A stretch of DNA of 64,000 bases from Lachnospiraceae bacterium (GTDB lineage: Bacteria > Bacillota > Clostridia > Lachnospirales > Lachnospiraceae): assembly GCA_022768465.1 (NCBI GenBank), contig JALELZ010000005.1:147678-211677 (forward strand). The letters are read 5' to 3'. The notes under the pieces are model-generated. The model worked only from the letters and a program-made list of their open reading frames with translations, had not been told where the DNA came from and made no database searches. Within the stretch, counting starts at the first letter, position 1, and the number at the start of each line of letters is the position of its first letter. The position numbers and the translations under genes were made by a program. This document shows, in pieces, positions 17,167 through 25,995 of this stretch.

Positions 17167-17841
17167 TTATGCGCGCTCGGCAATGAGCTTAAATATAGGA
17201 TTTCCCTTAGCTGAGAACTTTGCCTCATACTCAGTCATGATATTTCCTTCATTCATAACCGCATCATTATGCAGATCATAGGTGATTGCTTTAATAGCCC
17301 AATTATTTGCAGGCAATGTCTCAACTGAGTAATCAAACAATCCGCGGTTATCTGTCTTAAACTCTATAACACCGTCTTTTTTAAGTATTCTGTCATACAG
17401 CTTTAAAAACTGCGGTGAGGTAAGACGCTTATTCTCATTCTTATCCTTCGGCCACGGATCCGAGAAATTAAGATATATTCTGTCGACCTCGCCGTCTGCA
17501 AAATAATCGCAAAGAAGTCTCGCATCATTTCTTATAAAGCGCAGATTACAGTCCTTTGCATCAAGGCTCATGCCTCGCTCAGTAAGCTCTTTTTCGTAGC
17601 GCTTCATGGATTTATAAAGAACCGTTGTATTAAGCTCAAAGCCTATATAATCCTTATCCGGGTGCAGGAAGCTATTCTCTCTTATAAATGTTCCCATACC
17701 CATTCCTACCTCTAAAAAGAGCTCTGCATCATTTCCGAAAACTTCCTTCTTCCAGTTTCCTCTGAATTTTTCCGGCTCCTGTATAACATACTGACTTGCT
17801 GCTACCGCTTCGTCAGATCCCTTGATGTGTCTGATCCTCAT
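17167..17841 (-). CDS. trmB: tRNA (guanine-N7-)-methyltransferase
   Basis: 224 aa SAM-dependent enzyme that makes m7G46 in tRNA. The SAM site is ELFLEVGMGMGTFI, the family motif IGFELNTTVLYKSMKR follows, and the catalytic segment is IYLNFSDPWPKDKNENKRLT. The C-terminal TEYEAKF motif is present. Its ATG lies inside the end of the upstream histidine kinase gene (29-bp overlap), so it is translated from the same message. No functional link with the kinase is known. Confidence 0.95.
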   Translation of the reverse strand: MRIRHIKGSDEAVAASQYVIQEPEKFRGNWKKEVFGNDAELFLEVGMGMGTFIRENSFLHPDKDYIGFELNTTVLYKSMKRYEKELTERGMSLDAKDCNLRFIRNDARLLCDYFADGEVDRIYLNFSDPWPKDKNENKRLTSPQFLKLYDRILKKDGVIEFKTDNRGLFDYSVETLPANNWAIKAITYDLHNDAVMNEGNIMTEYEAKFSAKGNPIFKLIAERA

Positions 17842-20113
17842 CTATATTATTTTCCTTCTCTGTAAAAATGTCTAAAATGACGTTGGCCTTATATAGATCT
17901 CCATCTATTTCTATCACAAGCTCTCCGCCCATAAGTCTTGTCAGACTTGTGGCAATATTAAGTCCTAGTCCGGAGCCTTCCGTATTTCTTGATACATCAC
18001 CTCTTACGAATCTCTCTGTAAGCTCCTCCGGGCTGATGTTAAGCTTGTCGGCAGATATATTTTTAATTGTAAATTTTGCCTTGTTGTCCTCTTCCTCTAC
18101 GGAAACATACACTCTCGTACCTTCAAGTGCATATTTCGCCGCATTGTTGTAGAGGTTTTCAAGCACTCTCCAAAGATGTCTGCCATCTGCCAGGACATAA
18201 ACCGGATTCTCAGGCACAGAAAGCTCCAGATCAAGCTTTCGCTTTAAGAATTTGTCCTCAAGCTCACCGCCTGCCTGAATAACCAGCTCGACCATATCAA
18301 TGCGCTGCATATCCATCTTGATATTGCCTGAACTTGCTTTGGAGGCCTCCAAAAGATCCTCTGTCAGGTTTTTAAGGCGCTCAGACTTTTTCTCAAGCAC
18401 CTCTATGTATTCCTTAAGCTTCGGATCCTGTATATTTTCACGCTTCATCAGATCCACATAGTTGATTATGGATGTAAGCGGTGTTCTGATATCGTGTGAA
18501 ACATTGGTGATAAGATCAGCCTTAAGCTTATCGGCCTTGACCTGCTCATTTATAGCGGTCTGAAGACCTACTGAGATATTATTCATGCTGCGTGCGATTT
18601 CCAGAGTAACTCCGGTAAACTGGCTTTCGTCCATCTCACAGTCTATGCTGCCGCCTGCAATATCCTTTATGGCTTTCCTGATAATACCCCTCTGCTTAAA
18701 TGTTCGGCATCTTATAGTATATATGAAAATGTCAAAGGCTGTCAGCAGTACAAGCCCTATAACCATAGCTATCGTATAGATAGGCCCTTCGATCCTTGAG
18801 CTGTAGCAGTTCACGATCAAAAGTACTGCAGCAATATTAATAAATATGAATGACGCATATCCCTTTAGCGCAGCCCATGCCGCACGTCCGTCCTCTTCAT
18901 TACTGAGTGCCTTGAATAAGCCGTTTATAAGTGAATATTTAAAGCATCCTCCGTTTATTTCACGTCTGTACATTGAGCCGGCGATGGCTGCGCAGAGGAA
19001 CCAGATGATCACACCCTTTGCCATATCGCGCCAGTATTCCCATTCGTTGTATTCTAACAGCTCCTCAAAGGCAAAATTGACAGTAAGCTTAAATACTACA
19101 TATATGATCAGTGACAAGCAGCTAAACAAAAATACCAGTGCTTCAAGAGGAATCTTATCCATAACAAGCTCTTTCTTGTCATTTTCATCAAATCCTCTGA
19201 TGCAAAGAACAAGGCTCGCTACTGCTGCAACACTGCATAAGGCCATTACAACAAGCCAGTTTCTGACAGTTCTTATGTCATTGTCAAAATTATCTGCGGC
19301 CTTTTTGTATCTGTCGTTAAAAATATATGTGGTATCTATACCTATAGCAATTGGATTGCCGTCATAGGAGCTTAATTCAAAGCTATTGTCTGAGGAAAGC
19401 AGATTTTCCGGCTGCGGTGAGATATTAGTCTCAACAGTTCTGTCCTCAGTAACGATAAGATACTTTCCGAGAGACCTTATCTCATCGGTCGTTCTTGAAG
19501 AATTGCTGAGCTGTATATCATAATGATTCGGAGACTCAAAGTTTATGTTGTAGATAAAGTTGCTGAGCTCAGGATCATATATAGCTCTGAGTCTGTAATA
19601 CTCTGAAAGCGCCTTAAGTGCCTCCAAACTTATATCTCTGATGTTTGTAATTCCCTGTGAAGGTCCCGGTTCCAGATTATCAAAATAGTACGGGTCGAAT
19701 GCCTTGTATGTAACTCTAAGCTCGTACGGCTGTTCCTGTTCCCTGATATCCCCGGCAGTTATCCTGTGAGTATTCTCATCCATAGTATAGCCGTATCGTG
19801 CAGCTGCTGCGATAAGATCACTCAGCTTGTAAAAGGTCTTTCCGTTTTTGGTCTGTGCCGTAACGACCATCGCGGAGGTGTCAAGCTCACCGTCACCCTC
19901 GTCTTCAAACGCATCCTTTAATACCGCAAGTCTTTTAAGATGTGCAATATCATCAGCTACCATTTCCGAAAATAAGGCTGAATTTTCAAAGGTCGTCCGG
20001 CTCATCCAGGTTATGCCGGTCTCACTTCTTGAATATCCGTGCAAAACACCAAGTCCTGCCACAAAAAGCAGGACTGCAAATATATGTATTAATATCGTCA
20101 GATTCTTTTTCAT
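17813..20113 (-). CDS. Membrane sensor histidine kinase
   Basis: 766 aa. One N-terminal membrane helix (about 7-25), a roughly 255-residue extracytoplasmic region, then a cluster of five or so membrane helices (about 283-465), a short HAMP-like linker and a class I kinase core. The phospho-acceptor is H540 in NVSHDIRTPLTS; the ATP-binding domain has the N box ENLYNNAAKYA and the G box NTEGSGLGLNIA. The size of the membrane region is unusual and suggests sensing of an envelope signal. It follows the response regulator gene by 16 bp, and both are downstream of a peptidoglycan hydrolase gene, which fits cell-wall stress control. Confidence 0.9.
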   Translation of the reverse strand: MKKNLTILIHIFAVLLFVAGLGVLHGYSRSETGITWMSRTTFENSALFSEMVADDIAHLKRLAVLKDAFEDEGDGELDTSAMVVTAQTKNGKTFYKLSDLIAAAARYGYTMDENTHRITAGDIREQEQPYELRVTYKAFDPYYFDNLEPGPSQGITNIRDISLEALKALSEYYRLRAIYDPELSNFIYNINFESPNHYDIQLSNSSRTTDEIRSLGKYLIVTEDRTVETNISPQPENLLSSDNSFELSSYDGNPIAIGIDTTYIFNDRYKKAADNFDNDIRTVRNWLVVMALCSVAAVASLVLCIRGFDENDKKELVMDKIPLEALVFLFSCLSLIIYVVFKLTVNFAFEELLEYNEWEYWRDMAKGVIIWFLCAAIAGSMYRREINGGCFKYSLINGLFKALSNEEDGRAAWAALKGYASFIFINIAAVLLIVNCYSSRIEGPIYTIAMVIGLVLLTAFDIFIYTIRCRTFKQRGIIRKAIKDIAGGSIDCEMDESQFTGVTLEIARSMNNISVGLQTAINEQVKADKLKADLITNVSHDIRTPLTSIINYVDLMKRENIQDPKLKEYIEVLEKKSERLKNLTEDLLEASKASSGNIKMDMQRIDMVELVIQAGGELEDKFLKRKLDLELSVPENPVYVLADGRHLWRVLENLYNNAAKYALEGTRVYVSVEEEDNKAKFTIKNISADKLNISPEELTERFVRGDVSRNTEGSGLGLNIATSLTRLMGGELVIEIDGDLYKANVILDIFTEKENNIDEDQTHQGI

Positions 20114-20129
20114 GGCAGGACTTTTCTTA

Positions 20130-20828
20130 TTACTGCTTCTCTATCTTGTATCCGACGCCCCATACTACCTTTAGGTATCTGGGCTCTCTCGGATTGATCT
20201 CGATCTTTTCTCTGATATGTCTGATGTGAACAGCTACGGTATTATCCGCACCTATGGCCTCTTCATTCCATATCTGCTCAAATATCTCGTCTATGGAGAA
20301 TACCTTCCCGGCATTTTTAACGAGCAGCAGGAGAATATTGTATTCGATAGGCGTAAGCTTAATAAGCTCTCCGTCTACAAATACCTCTTTATTATCGTCG
20401 TTTATAGTAAGGCCGCCGCACTTATATACAGCCTGTGAGGTATTGCCTCCGATGTTTCCAAGCTGCATATAGCGTCTGAGCTGTGACTTTACTCTGGCTA
20501 CAAGCTCAAGCGGGTTGAACGGCTTTGTAATATAGTCATCCGCTCCGATATTAAGTCCGAGTATTTTGTCAGTGTCCTCAGATTTTGCTGAAAGAATGAT
20601 AATAGGCACATCCATCTTTTCTCTTATCTTAAGTGTTGCATGTATACCGTCAAGTCCCGGCATCATTACATCAATAATAATAAGATCAACCTTGTTCTTT
20701 TCTAATACCTCTAAAGCCTCATTACCGTCATAGGCTTTGATGACCTTGAAGCCGTCCGTCTCAAGATATATTGATATCGCTTCTACTATTTCCTTCTCAT
20801 CATCACATACAAGTATAGTCTGCTGCAT
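20130..20828 (-). CDS. OmpR/PhoB family response regulator
   Basis: 232 aa from the ATG at 20828, preferred because TGGAGG lies just before it; the frame extends to another ATG at 20840. Receiver domain: acidic pair in VCDDEKE, phospho-acceptor aspartate in LIIIDVMMPGLDG, and lysine in ADDYITKPFNPLE. A winged-helix output domain follows (about 135-230, ending RYLKVVWGVGYKIE). It pairs with the downstream kinase. It begins only 21 bp after the stop of the NlpC/P60 gene, so the three are probably one operon. Confidence 0.95.
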   Translation of the reverse strand: MQQTILVCDDEKEIVEAISIYLETDGFKVIKAYDGNEALEVLEKNKVDLIIIDVMMPGLDGIHATLKIREKMDVPIIILSAKSEDTDKILGLNIGADDYITKPFNPLELVARVKSQLRRYMQLGNIGGNTSQAVYKCGGLTINDDNKEVFVDGELIKLTPIEYNILLLLVKNAGKVFSIDEIFEQIWNEEAIGADNTVAVHIRHIREKIEINPREPRYLKVVWGVGYKIEKQ

Positions 20829-20849
20829 AAGCACCTCCATACGGCGTAA

Positions 20850-22454
20850 TTATGCAAATATACGCCATGCTACTATAAAGTTGTTTCTCCACCAGTTTGA
20901 AAGCGAACGATGAACGACACGTCCGTTTGATGACGATGCATCAATGACTGTTCCACCGCCTGCTGCAATGCCGACATGTCCGTGTACTACGACAATGTCT
21001 CCGGCCTGTATGCTGTCAAAATTCGATATTCTCTGATATCTGCCCGGATTTCTCCATCCGCTTGATGTCAGGTAGGACTGTCCTACACCTGCCTGATTGA
21101 GGCACCAGTAAACAAATCCTGAGCAGTCAAATGAGTTCGGTCCCTTGGATCCCCATACATAAGGGCAGCCAAGCTTTGATGAGGCAATTCCTATGAGGTT
21201 TCCTGCAGAACCGCTTACCGTAGCTCCGCCTGATCCCACACTCACAGATCCCTTATTGCTTCCGCTTCCCGCATTTCCTGAGCTTGAAGCACTGTTGTTT
21301 CCGGTTACGGAAGGTGCGCTTGCCGGCTTCTTCTTTGAATTAGATGCCTCAAGCTTTGCCATTGTCTGTGTTCCTACAGTTCCGTCCTGAGTCAGGTTAT
21401 TATATTTCTGGAACTGCTTTACAGCAGCCTCTGTAGCCGAGCCGTAATATCCGGTTACAAGTCTTGACGGGAGATATCCGTAATGTGCAAGTCTCTTCTG
21501 CGCTGTTGTTACACTTGCAGAGCTGTCACCGACTCTGAGACCGAAAGGCTTGGCATTTGAGCTCTGAAGTGCCTGAATAGTTCCCGGTCCCAGATAACCG
21601 TCAACGATCTGGTCATTTCGTGACTGGAATTCACGAACAGCTCTTTCAGTAGCTCCGCCAAAGTTTCCGTCAGCCTCTGTACCTCTTAAATAGCCAAGTG
21701 CTATAAGTCTCTGCTGGTAAGTCTTGACCATTTCGGACTGTTCTCCGAGTCCGATAACATTTGCCTTTACCTCATCTGAATAGAGAAGGTTAATGCTTTC
21801 CTTTCCGACTGTACCGTCTACAGCAATGCTGTTTCTCTCCTGCATTTTTTTTACTGCAGTCTCTGTTGTATCACCAAAATGTCCGGTAACAGAATCGGCT
21901 GAAAGATAACCAAGCTCATAAAGTCTCTGCTGTATCCTCAGGATATCATCACCGTCATCGCCGTTGCTGACCTTATAATATGGTACATCGGCCGCAAACA
22001 GCTTATCCCAGGTCTCTATTCCGCAGATACCGTCCTGAGTCATTTTCTGCTGTCTCTGAAAACGCTTAACCGACTCTGCAGTAGCATTTCCGTAATAGGT
22101 CGTAGCTTCATCGTTATCCATATAGCCGTAAGCCATAAGCTGTTCCTGGAGGATCTTTACTACCTGATGCTTGTCTCCTGCCTTAAGATAGGCCGGGGCA
22201 AGTACGGAGTTATCCTCGGCAGTTGTCACATCTCCAAGGATAGGGAGAATGTCTCCGTCGGCCTCCATCCTTATAACAGGCTTTGTTTCCTCTTCGGTAT
22301 CCTGCTGTATGGATAAAAGTGATTCCTCTTCTGTTTCTGACTCTGCTGCAGTTCTTCCTTCCGCGCCGCTTTTGCTGCATGCGGAAAGTGAAAGGCACAG
22401 CGCAGCCACAACAGTCGTTTTATTTATTATTTTTAAAAGTTTTCTGCTGTTCAA
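20850..22454 (-). CDS. NlpC/P60 peptidoglycan hydrolase with four peptidoglycan-binding repeats
   Basis: 534 aa. A lipoprotein-type leader (lipobox LSLSAC, Cys about residue 26) is followed by an acidic stretch and four PG_binding_1 repeats of 75-85 residues, each with the pattern L..LGY..G..G..T..AV..FQ....DG..G..T. A Ser/Gly-rich linker leads to the NlpC/P60 domain (about 420-534): catalytic Cys in FDCSGFVYWC and His in GHVGIAAGG. Such enzymes cut the D-Glu-diamino acid bond in stem peptides. The only in-frame start is TTG at 22454, with AAGGAA rather far upstream; an in-frame stop excludes earlier starts. It heads the two-component operon. Confidence 0.9.
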   Translation of the reverse strand: MNSRKLLKIINKTTVVAALCLSLSACSKSGAEGRTAAESETEEESLLSIQQDTEEETKPVIRMEADGDILPILGDVTTAEDNSVLAPAYLKAGDKHQVVKILQEQLMAYGYMDNDEATTYYGNATAESVKRFQRQQKMTQDGICGIETWDKLFAADVPYYKVSNGDDGDDILRIQQRLYELGYLSADSVTGHFGDTTETAVKKMQERNSIAVDGTVGKESINLLYSDEVKANVIGLGEQSEMVKTYQQRLIALGYLRGTEADGNFGGATERAVREFQSRNDQIVDGYLGPGTIQALQSSNAKPFGLRVGDSSASVTTAQKRLAHYGYLPSRLVTGYYGSATEAAVKQFQKYNNLTQDGTVGTQTMAKLEASNSKKKPASAPSVTGNNSASSSGNAGSGSNKGSVSVGSGGATVSGSAGNLIGIASSKLGCPYVWGSKGPNSFDCSGFVYWCLNQAGVGQSYLTSSGWRNPGRYQRISNFDSIQAGDIVVVHGHVGIAAGGGTVIDASSSNGRVVHRSLSNWWRNNFIVAWRIFA

Positions 22455-22526
22455 TGTTTTTAGTTATTCCTTTTTATAGCAACACCGCTGATATTACCAC
22501 CGGTTAATATTAGCACATTCTGAAAA

Positions 22527-24152
22527 TTATCTTTTTCTTTTTCTTTTAGTTTTTCTTAATCTTCGGCGTTCTGTGCTGTATGCAGTACCTTCTCCGACGA
22601 TTTTCCCGGTCTCACTTCGTTTTCTGCCTGACATTCGGCGTCTTCTGCGTTTTTTTTGCCTGTTATTGCTTATGCTTCTGACAATGCCTATGAGCGCAAT
22701 AAGCACTGCTGCACCAGCCAGTACCTTTGCGGCAGTCCCTATAATATTGCTTATGTCAGCTGCCTTTTTATGTGCCATGGCCTGAGCGGGTTCCGATATA
22801 GACGGGGCTTCACTTAAACTGCTGCCTTCTGTCATATTTGCGGTATCATCAGGCTCTGCCTGAGACACAGTATTGTCATCGTCAGCTCCTTCAGCCGTCT
22901 TAGCCTTACTCATACCGAGTATATCGGCAAGCAGCGGATCCTTTTCTGCCTCTGACTCATATTCAGCCATGCCTCCGATACTCATCAGCTTTATCTGTGC
23001 ACTTCCAACAGTCCTGTCTCCGTAGCTGAAGCTCATGACTGCATTAGTGCCCTTCTCTGTCTGCTGAACATCGAGCTTTCTGCCTACCTCCACATAGCTT
23101 GCAGACTTAGGTATAGTCACTCTGGTGTCAGGATCTATTCCGACCGTATAGGCATCGATAAGCGTCGTTCCGCCGATGGAAAAATCTCGCTTTATAATGC
23201 TGTTTATATCCTCGTATTCATTTACTCTTATCGATGAGAAATTATCGAAGCCGAAGTTCATGAGACGGATGGTATCATTGTAATGATTAGCATGAGCATT
23301 GAGTACGCAGGTAACAAGAGTCATTCCGTCTCTCTTGGCAGCGGTGACCAAAGTATTGCCGGCGTTCATGGTATATCCGGTCTTTCCTGCTATAGCGCCC
23401 TTATAATACTGGCTCGAATTTCTTTTAAGCATGAGATGCTTCGGATATACAGTATTCCACGGATCATCTGCATTAGGATAACGTGAAATAGGTGCATGCG
23501 TCCAGTAGGTGTGCTTTTCTATATCCAGAAACTGCTTGTTCTCGATAGCAGCGGCCATTATAAGACACATGTCATAAGCAGTAGTATAGTGATTGGAATC
23601 CGTAAGACCTGACGGGTTATTAAAATGTGAACCCCGGCAGCCCAGCTCCTCAGCCTTAATGTTCATCATTTTGACAAACACATCTCTGTCTGACATGCCT
23701 TCTTCCTTAAGCTCATTGTGCTGTGCGCCTATATGCTCTGCAAGTGCATTTGCAACCTCATTTGCAGACTGAAACAAAAGACTGTAGAGACAGTCAAGCA
23801 CCGAAAGTCTGTCGCCCTCGGATGCGCCTATTATAGTTGAGTTTTCCTCTTCTATGTGCACCGCATCATAGGAAAATACCACCTGCTCACTTAGGTTTTT
23901 GCAGTTCTCCAAAACTACCAGTGCCGTAAGCACCTTCGTAATAGATGCCGGATAATAAGCACTGTGCTCATCCTTTCCGAAAAGCACTGTCTTAGAGTCC
24001 GCATCCATCAGGCATGCTCCTTCTGAGGCAACATAAACACCCTCCGGCCAGCTCTCAATAGCATAGGCTCGAAGATTCAACCCTGAAAATGAAATAGACA
24101 GTACCAAAAAAAGGCATATTATATTTTTTAGAATATGCTTGAATCTTTCCAT
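22527..24152 (-). CDS. D-alanyl-D-alanine carboxypeptidase (PBP5/DacF family, S11)
   Basis: 541 aa from the ATG at 24152; an earlier TTG-initiated frame (24218) is rejected because that TTG is the -35 box of a promoter. Signal peptide at about 1-30. The serine active site PASITK gives S70 and K73; the second motif SANEVA and the third motif KTGYT are present. After the beta-rich C-terminal domain comes an acidic linker, one membrane helix (about 475-495: IGTAAKVLAGAAVLIALIGIV) and a very basic tail (RRRRR/KRKRKR), so the enzyme is anchored by its C-terminus. It trims the terminal D-Ala of peptidoglycan stems. It neighbours another wall hydrolase. Confidence 0.9.
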   Translation of the reverse strand: MERFKHILKNIICLFLVLSISFSGLNLRAYAIESWPEGVYVASEGACLMDADSKTVLFGKDEHSAYYPASITKVLTALVVLENCKNLSEQVVFSYDAVHIEEENSTIIGASEGDRLSVLDCLYSLLFQSANEVANALAEHIGAQHNELKEEGMSDRDVFVKMMNIKAEELGCRGSHFNNPSGLTDSNHYTTAYDMCLIMAAAIENKQFLDIEKHTYWTHAPISRYPNADDPWNTVYPKHLMLKRNSSQYYKGAIAGKTGYTMNAGNTLVTAAKRDGMTLVTCVLNAHANHYNDTIRLMNFGFDNFSSIRVNEYEDINSIIKRDFSIGGTTLIDAYTVGIDPDTRVTIPKSASYVEVGRKLDVQQTEKGTNAVMSFSYGDRTVGSAQIKLMSIGGMAEYESEAEKDPLLADILGMSKAKTAEGADDDNTVSQAEPDDTANMTEGSSLSEAPSISEPAQAMAHKKAADISNIIGTAAKVLAGAAVLIALIGIVRSISNNRQKKRRRRRMSGRKRSETGKIVGEGTAYSTERRRLRKTKRKRKR

Positions 24153-24157
24153 ATTAA

Positions 24158-24218
24158 AATGACATCTGTATTTATCATACACAGATGCCATTTTACTATA
24201 AAATATTCTATTAGTCAA
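24158..24218 (-). promoter_or_regulatory. dacF-type promoter overlapping a terminator hairpin
   Basis: On the minus strand TTGACT (24213-24218), a 17-bp spacer and TAAAAT (24190-24195) form a promoter for the carboxypeptidase gene. Directly adjoining is a 12-bp stem AATGGCATCTGT / ACAGATGTCATT (24181-24192 and 24158-24169) followed by TTTAAT. It could terminate the upstream MATE transcript or act in the 5' leader. Confidence 0.6.
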
Positions 24219-24237
24219 AAATTTGTCTATCCTGTAA

Positions 24238-25650
24238 TTATTTGTTATACAGCGGCTCTATCTCAACCTTGAAAATGTGTCTGATGAACACGGTGCTAAG
24301 TGTAAGTGAAGCAAGCTCAGCTATAGGGAATGAAAGCCATACTGCATTTAATCCGAACAGCTTTGCAAGTATAAATGCTGCAGGAAGCAGTACGATAAGC
24401 TGTCTTACAAGTGATACCCACAAACTTTTAAGTCCATGTCCGAGTGCCTGGAACATTGATGAGCATATGATATCATAGCCAGCAAATATAAAATGTACCG
24501 CAATGATCCTAAGACCAAGCGTACCTATGTAATAAAGATTATCTGAAGCATTAAACAGTTTTAAAAGAGGTCCCGGAAGGAATTCAAAGATAAGCATTCC
24601 GCACACCATTATTCCAGTCGCATACATTACCGCAAGCTTAAAGGTCTCCTTTATACGATCCGGTTTTCTTGCTCCGAAGTTGAAGGCAATGATAGGAACA
24701 ACACCGTTATTCATTCCGAATATTGGCATGAATACAAAGCTCTGGAGCTTGAAATATATTCCGAATGCCGCCGCAGCTGTGCTTGAAAACTGCAGAAGGA
24801 TCTTATTCATTCCGAAATTCATAACTGATGAAATGGACTGCATTACTATAGACGGAAGTCCTACGGCATATATAGCTTTTATAGTTTCTGCTTCAGGCTT
24901 AAGATACTTTGTATCAAACTTTATCTCTTTATTCACCTTAAGGTTAAAGAAAACACCAAGCATCGCCGCTATGCACTGACCGGCAACCGTTGCAATAGCC
25001 GCACCCTTTGTACCCATTGCCGGAAAACCTAAGAGTCCGAATATGAGAATAGGGTCCATGATTATATTAAATATAGCTCCTACACCCTGCGTTATCATTG
25101 AATATATAGTTTTACCTGTAGACTGCAGGAGTCTTTCTCCTGTCATCTGGAAGATGAGTGCAAAGCCGAATGAAAGTACGACATAAATATAATCAACGCC
25201 ATACTGTCTGATTTCTGCATCTGACGTCATTGCCTTATAGAAAGGTCCGCAGATCAACTGACCGAGTACAGCAAATATTACGGCATAGATAATAGCGATC
25301 AGTATAGCATTGCCCGCAGTAGTATTGACCTCTTCCTGATTCTTCTCACCGAGCTTTCTTGAAAGTCTGGCATTGATACCGACTCCGGTTCCCGCTCCCA
25401 CAGCAATAAGAAATGACTGAATAGGAAATGCAAGTGATACTGCCGTAAGGGCATTCTCATTAAGCTGTGCAACGAATATAGAGTCAACTATGTTATAAAG
25501 TGCCTGTACCATCATTGACAGCATCATAGGAAGTGACAAGGTCAGCAGCAGTTTATTGCACGGCATATAGCCCATGATGTTCTGTTTTGTCTCTTCGCCT
25601 TTCGATGAAGTATTCATCTTATCATTTTCAATATTCTCTTCTCTCTCCAT
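24238..25650 (-). CDS. MATE family efflux transporter
   Basis: 470 aa from the ATG at 25650, chosen for GAGAGG just upstream over an earlier in-frame start at 25695. Twelve hydrophobic helices in two related halves; the first helix reads LLLTLSLPMMLSMMVQALYN and is followed by the family motif IVDSIFVAQLNENALTAVSL. The second half starts near residue 245 with a similar AVGLPSIVMQSISSVMNFGMN. It is an inner-membrane drug or metabolite antiporter. It is unrelated in position to the MATE gene at the left edge and differs clearly in sequence. Confidence 0.92.
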   Translation of the reverse strand: MEREENIENDKMNTSSKGEETKQNIMGYMPCNKLLLTLSLPMMLSMMVQALYNIVDSIFVAQLNENALTAVSLAFPIQSFLIAVGAGTGVGINARLSRKLGEKNQEEVNTTAGNAILIAIIYAVIFAVLGQLICGPFYKAMTSDAEIRQYGVDYIYVVLSFGFALIFQMTGERLLQSTGKTIYSMITQGVGAIFNIIMDPILIFGLLGFPAMGTKGAAIATVAGQCIAAMLGVFFNLKVNKEIKFDTKYLKPEAETIKAIYAVGLPSIVMQSISSVMNFGMNKILLQFSSTAAAAFGIYFKLQSFVFMPIFGMNNGVVPIIAFNFGARKPDRIKETFKLAVMYATGIMVCGMLIFEFLPGPLLKLFNASDNLYYIGTLGLRIIAVHFIFAGYDIICSSMFQALGHGLKSLWVSLVRQLIVLLPAAFILAKLFGLNAVWLSFPIAELASLTLSTVFIRHIFKVEIEPLYNK

Positions 25651-25806
25651 ATATCCTCTCTTCCCCAACATAATACACATGCTAATGATACTCATGTGCT
25701 TGTGATTTTTTTGAGCCTGTTCTTAAAGTATTTTTATTGTAAATATTTTTATAAGGCTAAGCGTGCCGGTCACCCGACAGACATAGGACCAATGCATCGA
25801 TATCAG

Positions 25807-25919
25807 CATATAAATGCCTATATACAGCAGTCCTGCATCCGACGAATTTTTTTCTTTTTGCGTTTTTACTATGGTCACTTACAGATCAGGATTCTTCATA
25901 TAAATGGCTATATAGCAGA
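25807..25919. repeat. Two near-identical 23-bp direct repeats upstream of the MATE gene
   Basis: CATATAAATGCCTATATACAGC (25807-25828) recurs with small changes at 25897-25919 (CATATAAATGGCTATATAGCAG). They lie in the 345-bp gap between hppA and the MATE gene, where operators would be expected. The same gap has a GNRA-type hairpin GTCGG-GTGA-CCGGC (minus strand, about 25768-25781). No gene is convincing there. Confidence 0.4.
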
Positions 25920-25936
25920 CATGCATATAAAGAAAA

Positions 25937-25972
25937 GAATACATGGGCGTTTATCTTAGCGCCCATGCATTC
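25937..25972 (-). terminator. Intrinsic terminator of hppA
   Basis: GAATGCATGGGCG and CGCCCATGTATTC form a 13-bp stem (minus strand) followed by TTTTCTTT, shortly after the hppA stop codon. Confidence 0.85.
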
Positions 25973-25995
25973 AATTAAAAATTCTATATGATCAA

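Noticed and set aside
24153..24218. Longer N-terminus for the D,D-carboxypeptidase from TTG 24218
   Set aside because: That TTG is the first three bases of a -35 box with a -10 box at perfect spacing; the extension would encode promoter and hairpin DNA.
25651..25995. Guanidine or yybP-ykoY riboswitch upstream of the MATE gene
   Set aside because: The conserved cores of these classes are not found; only a small hairpin and a direct repeat are visible.
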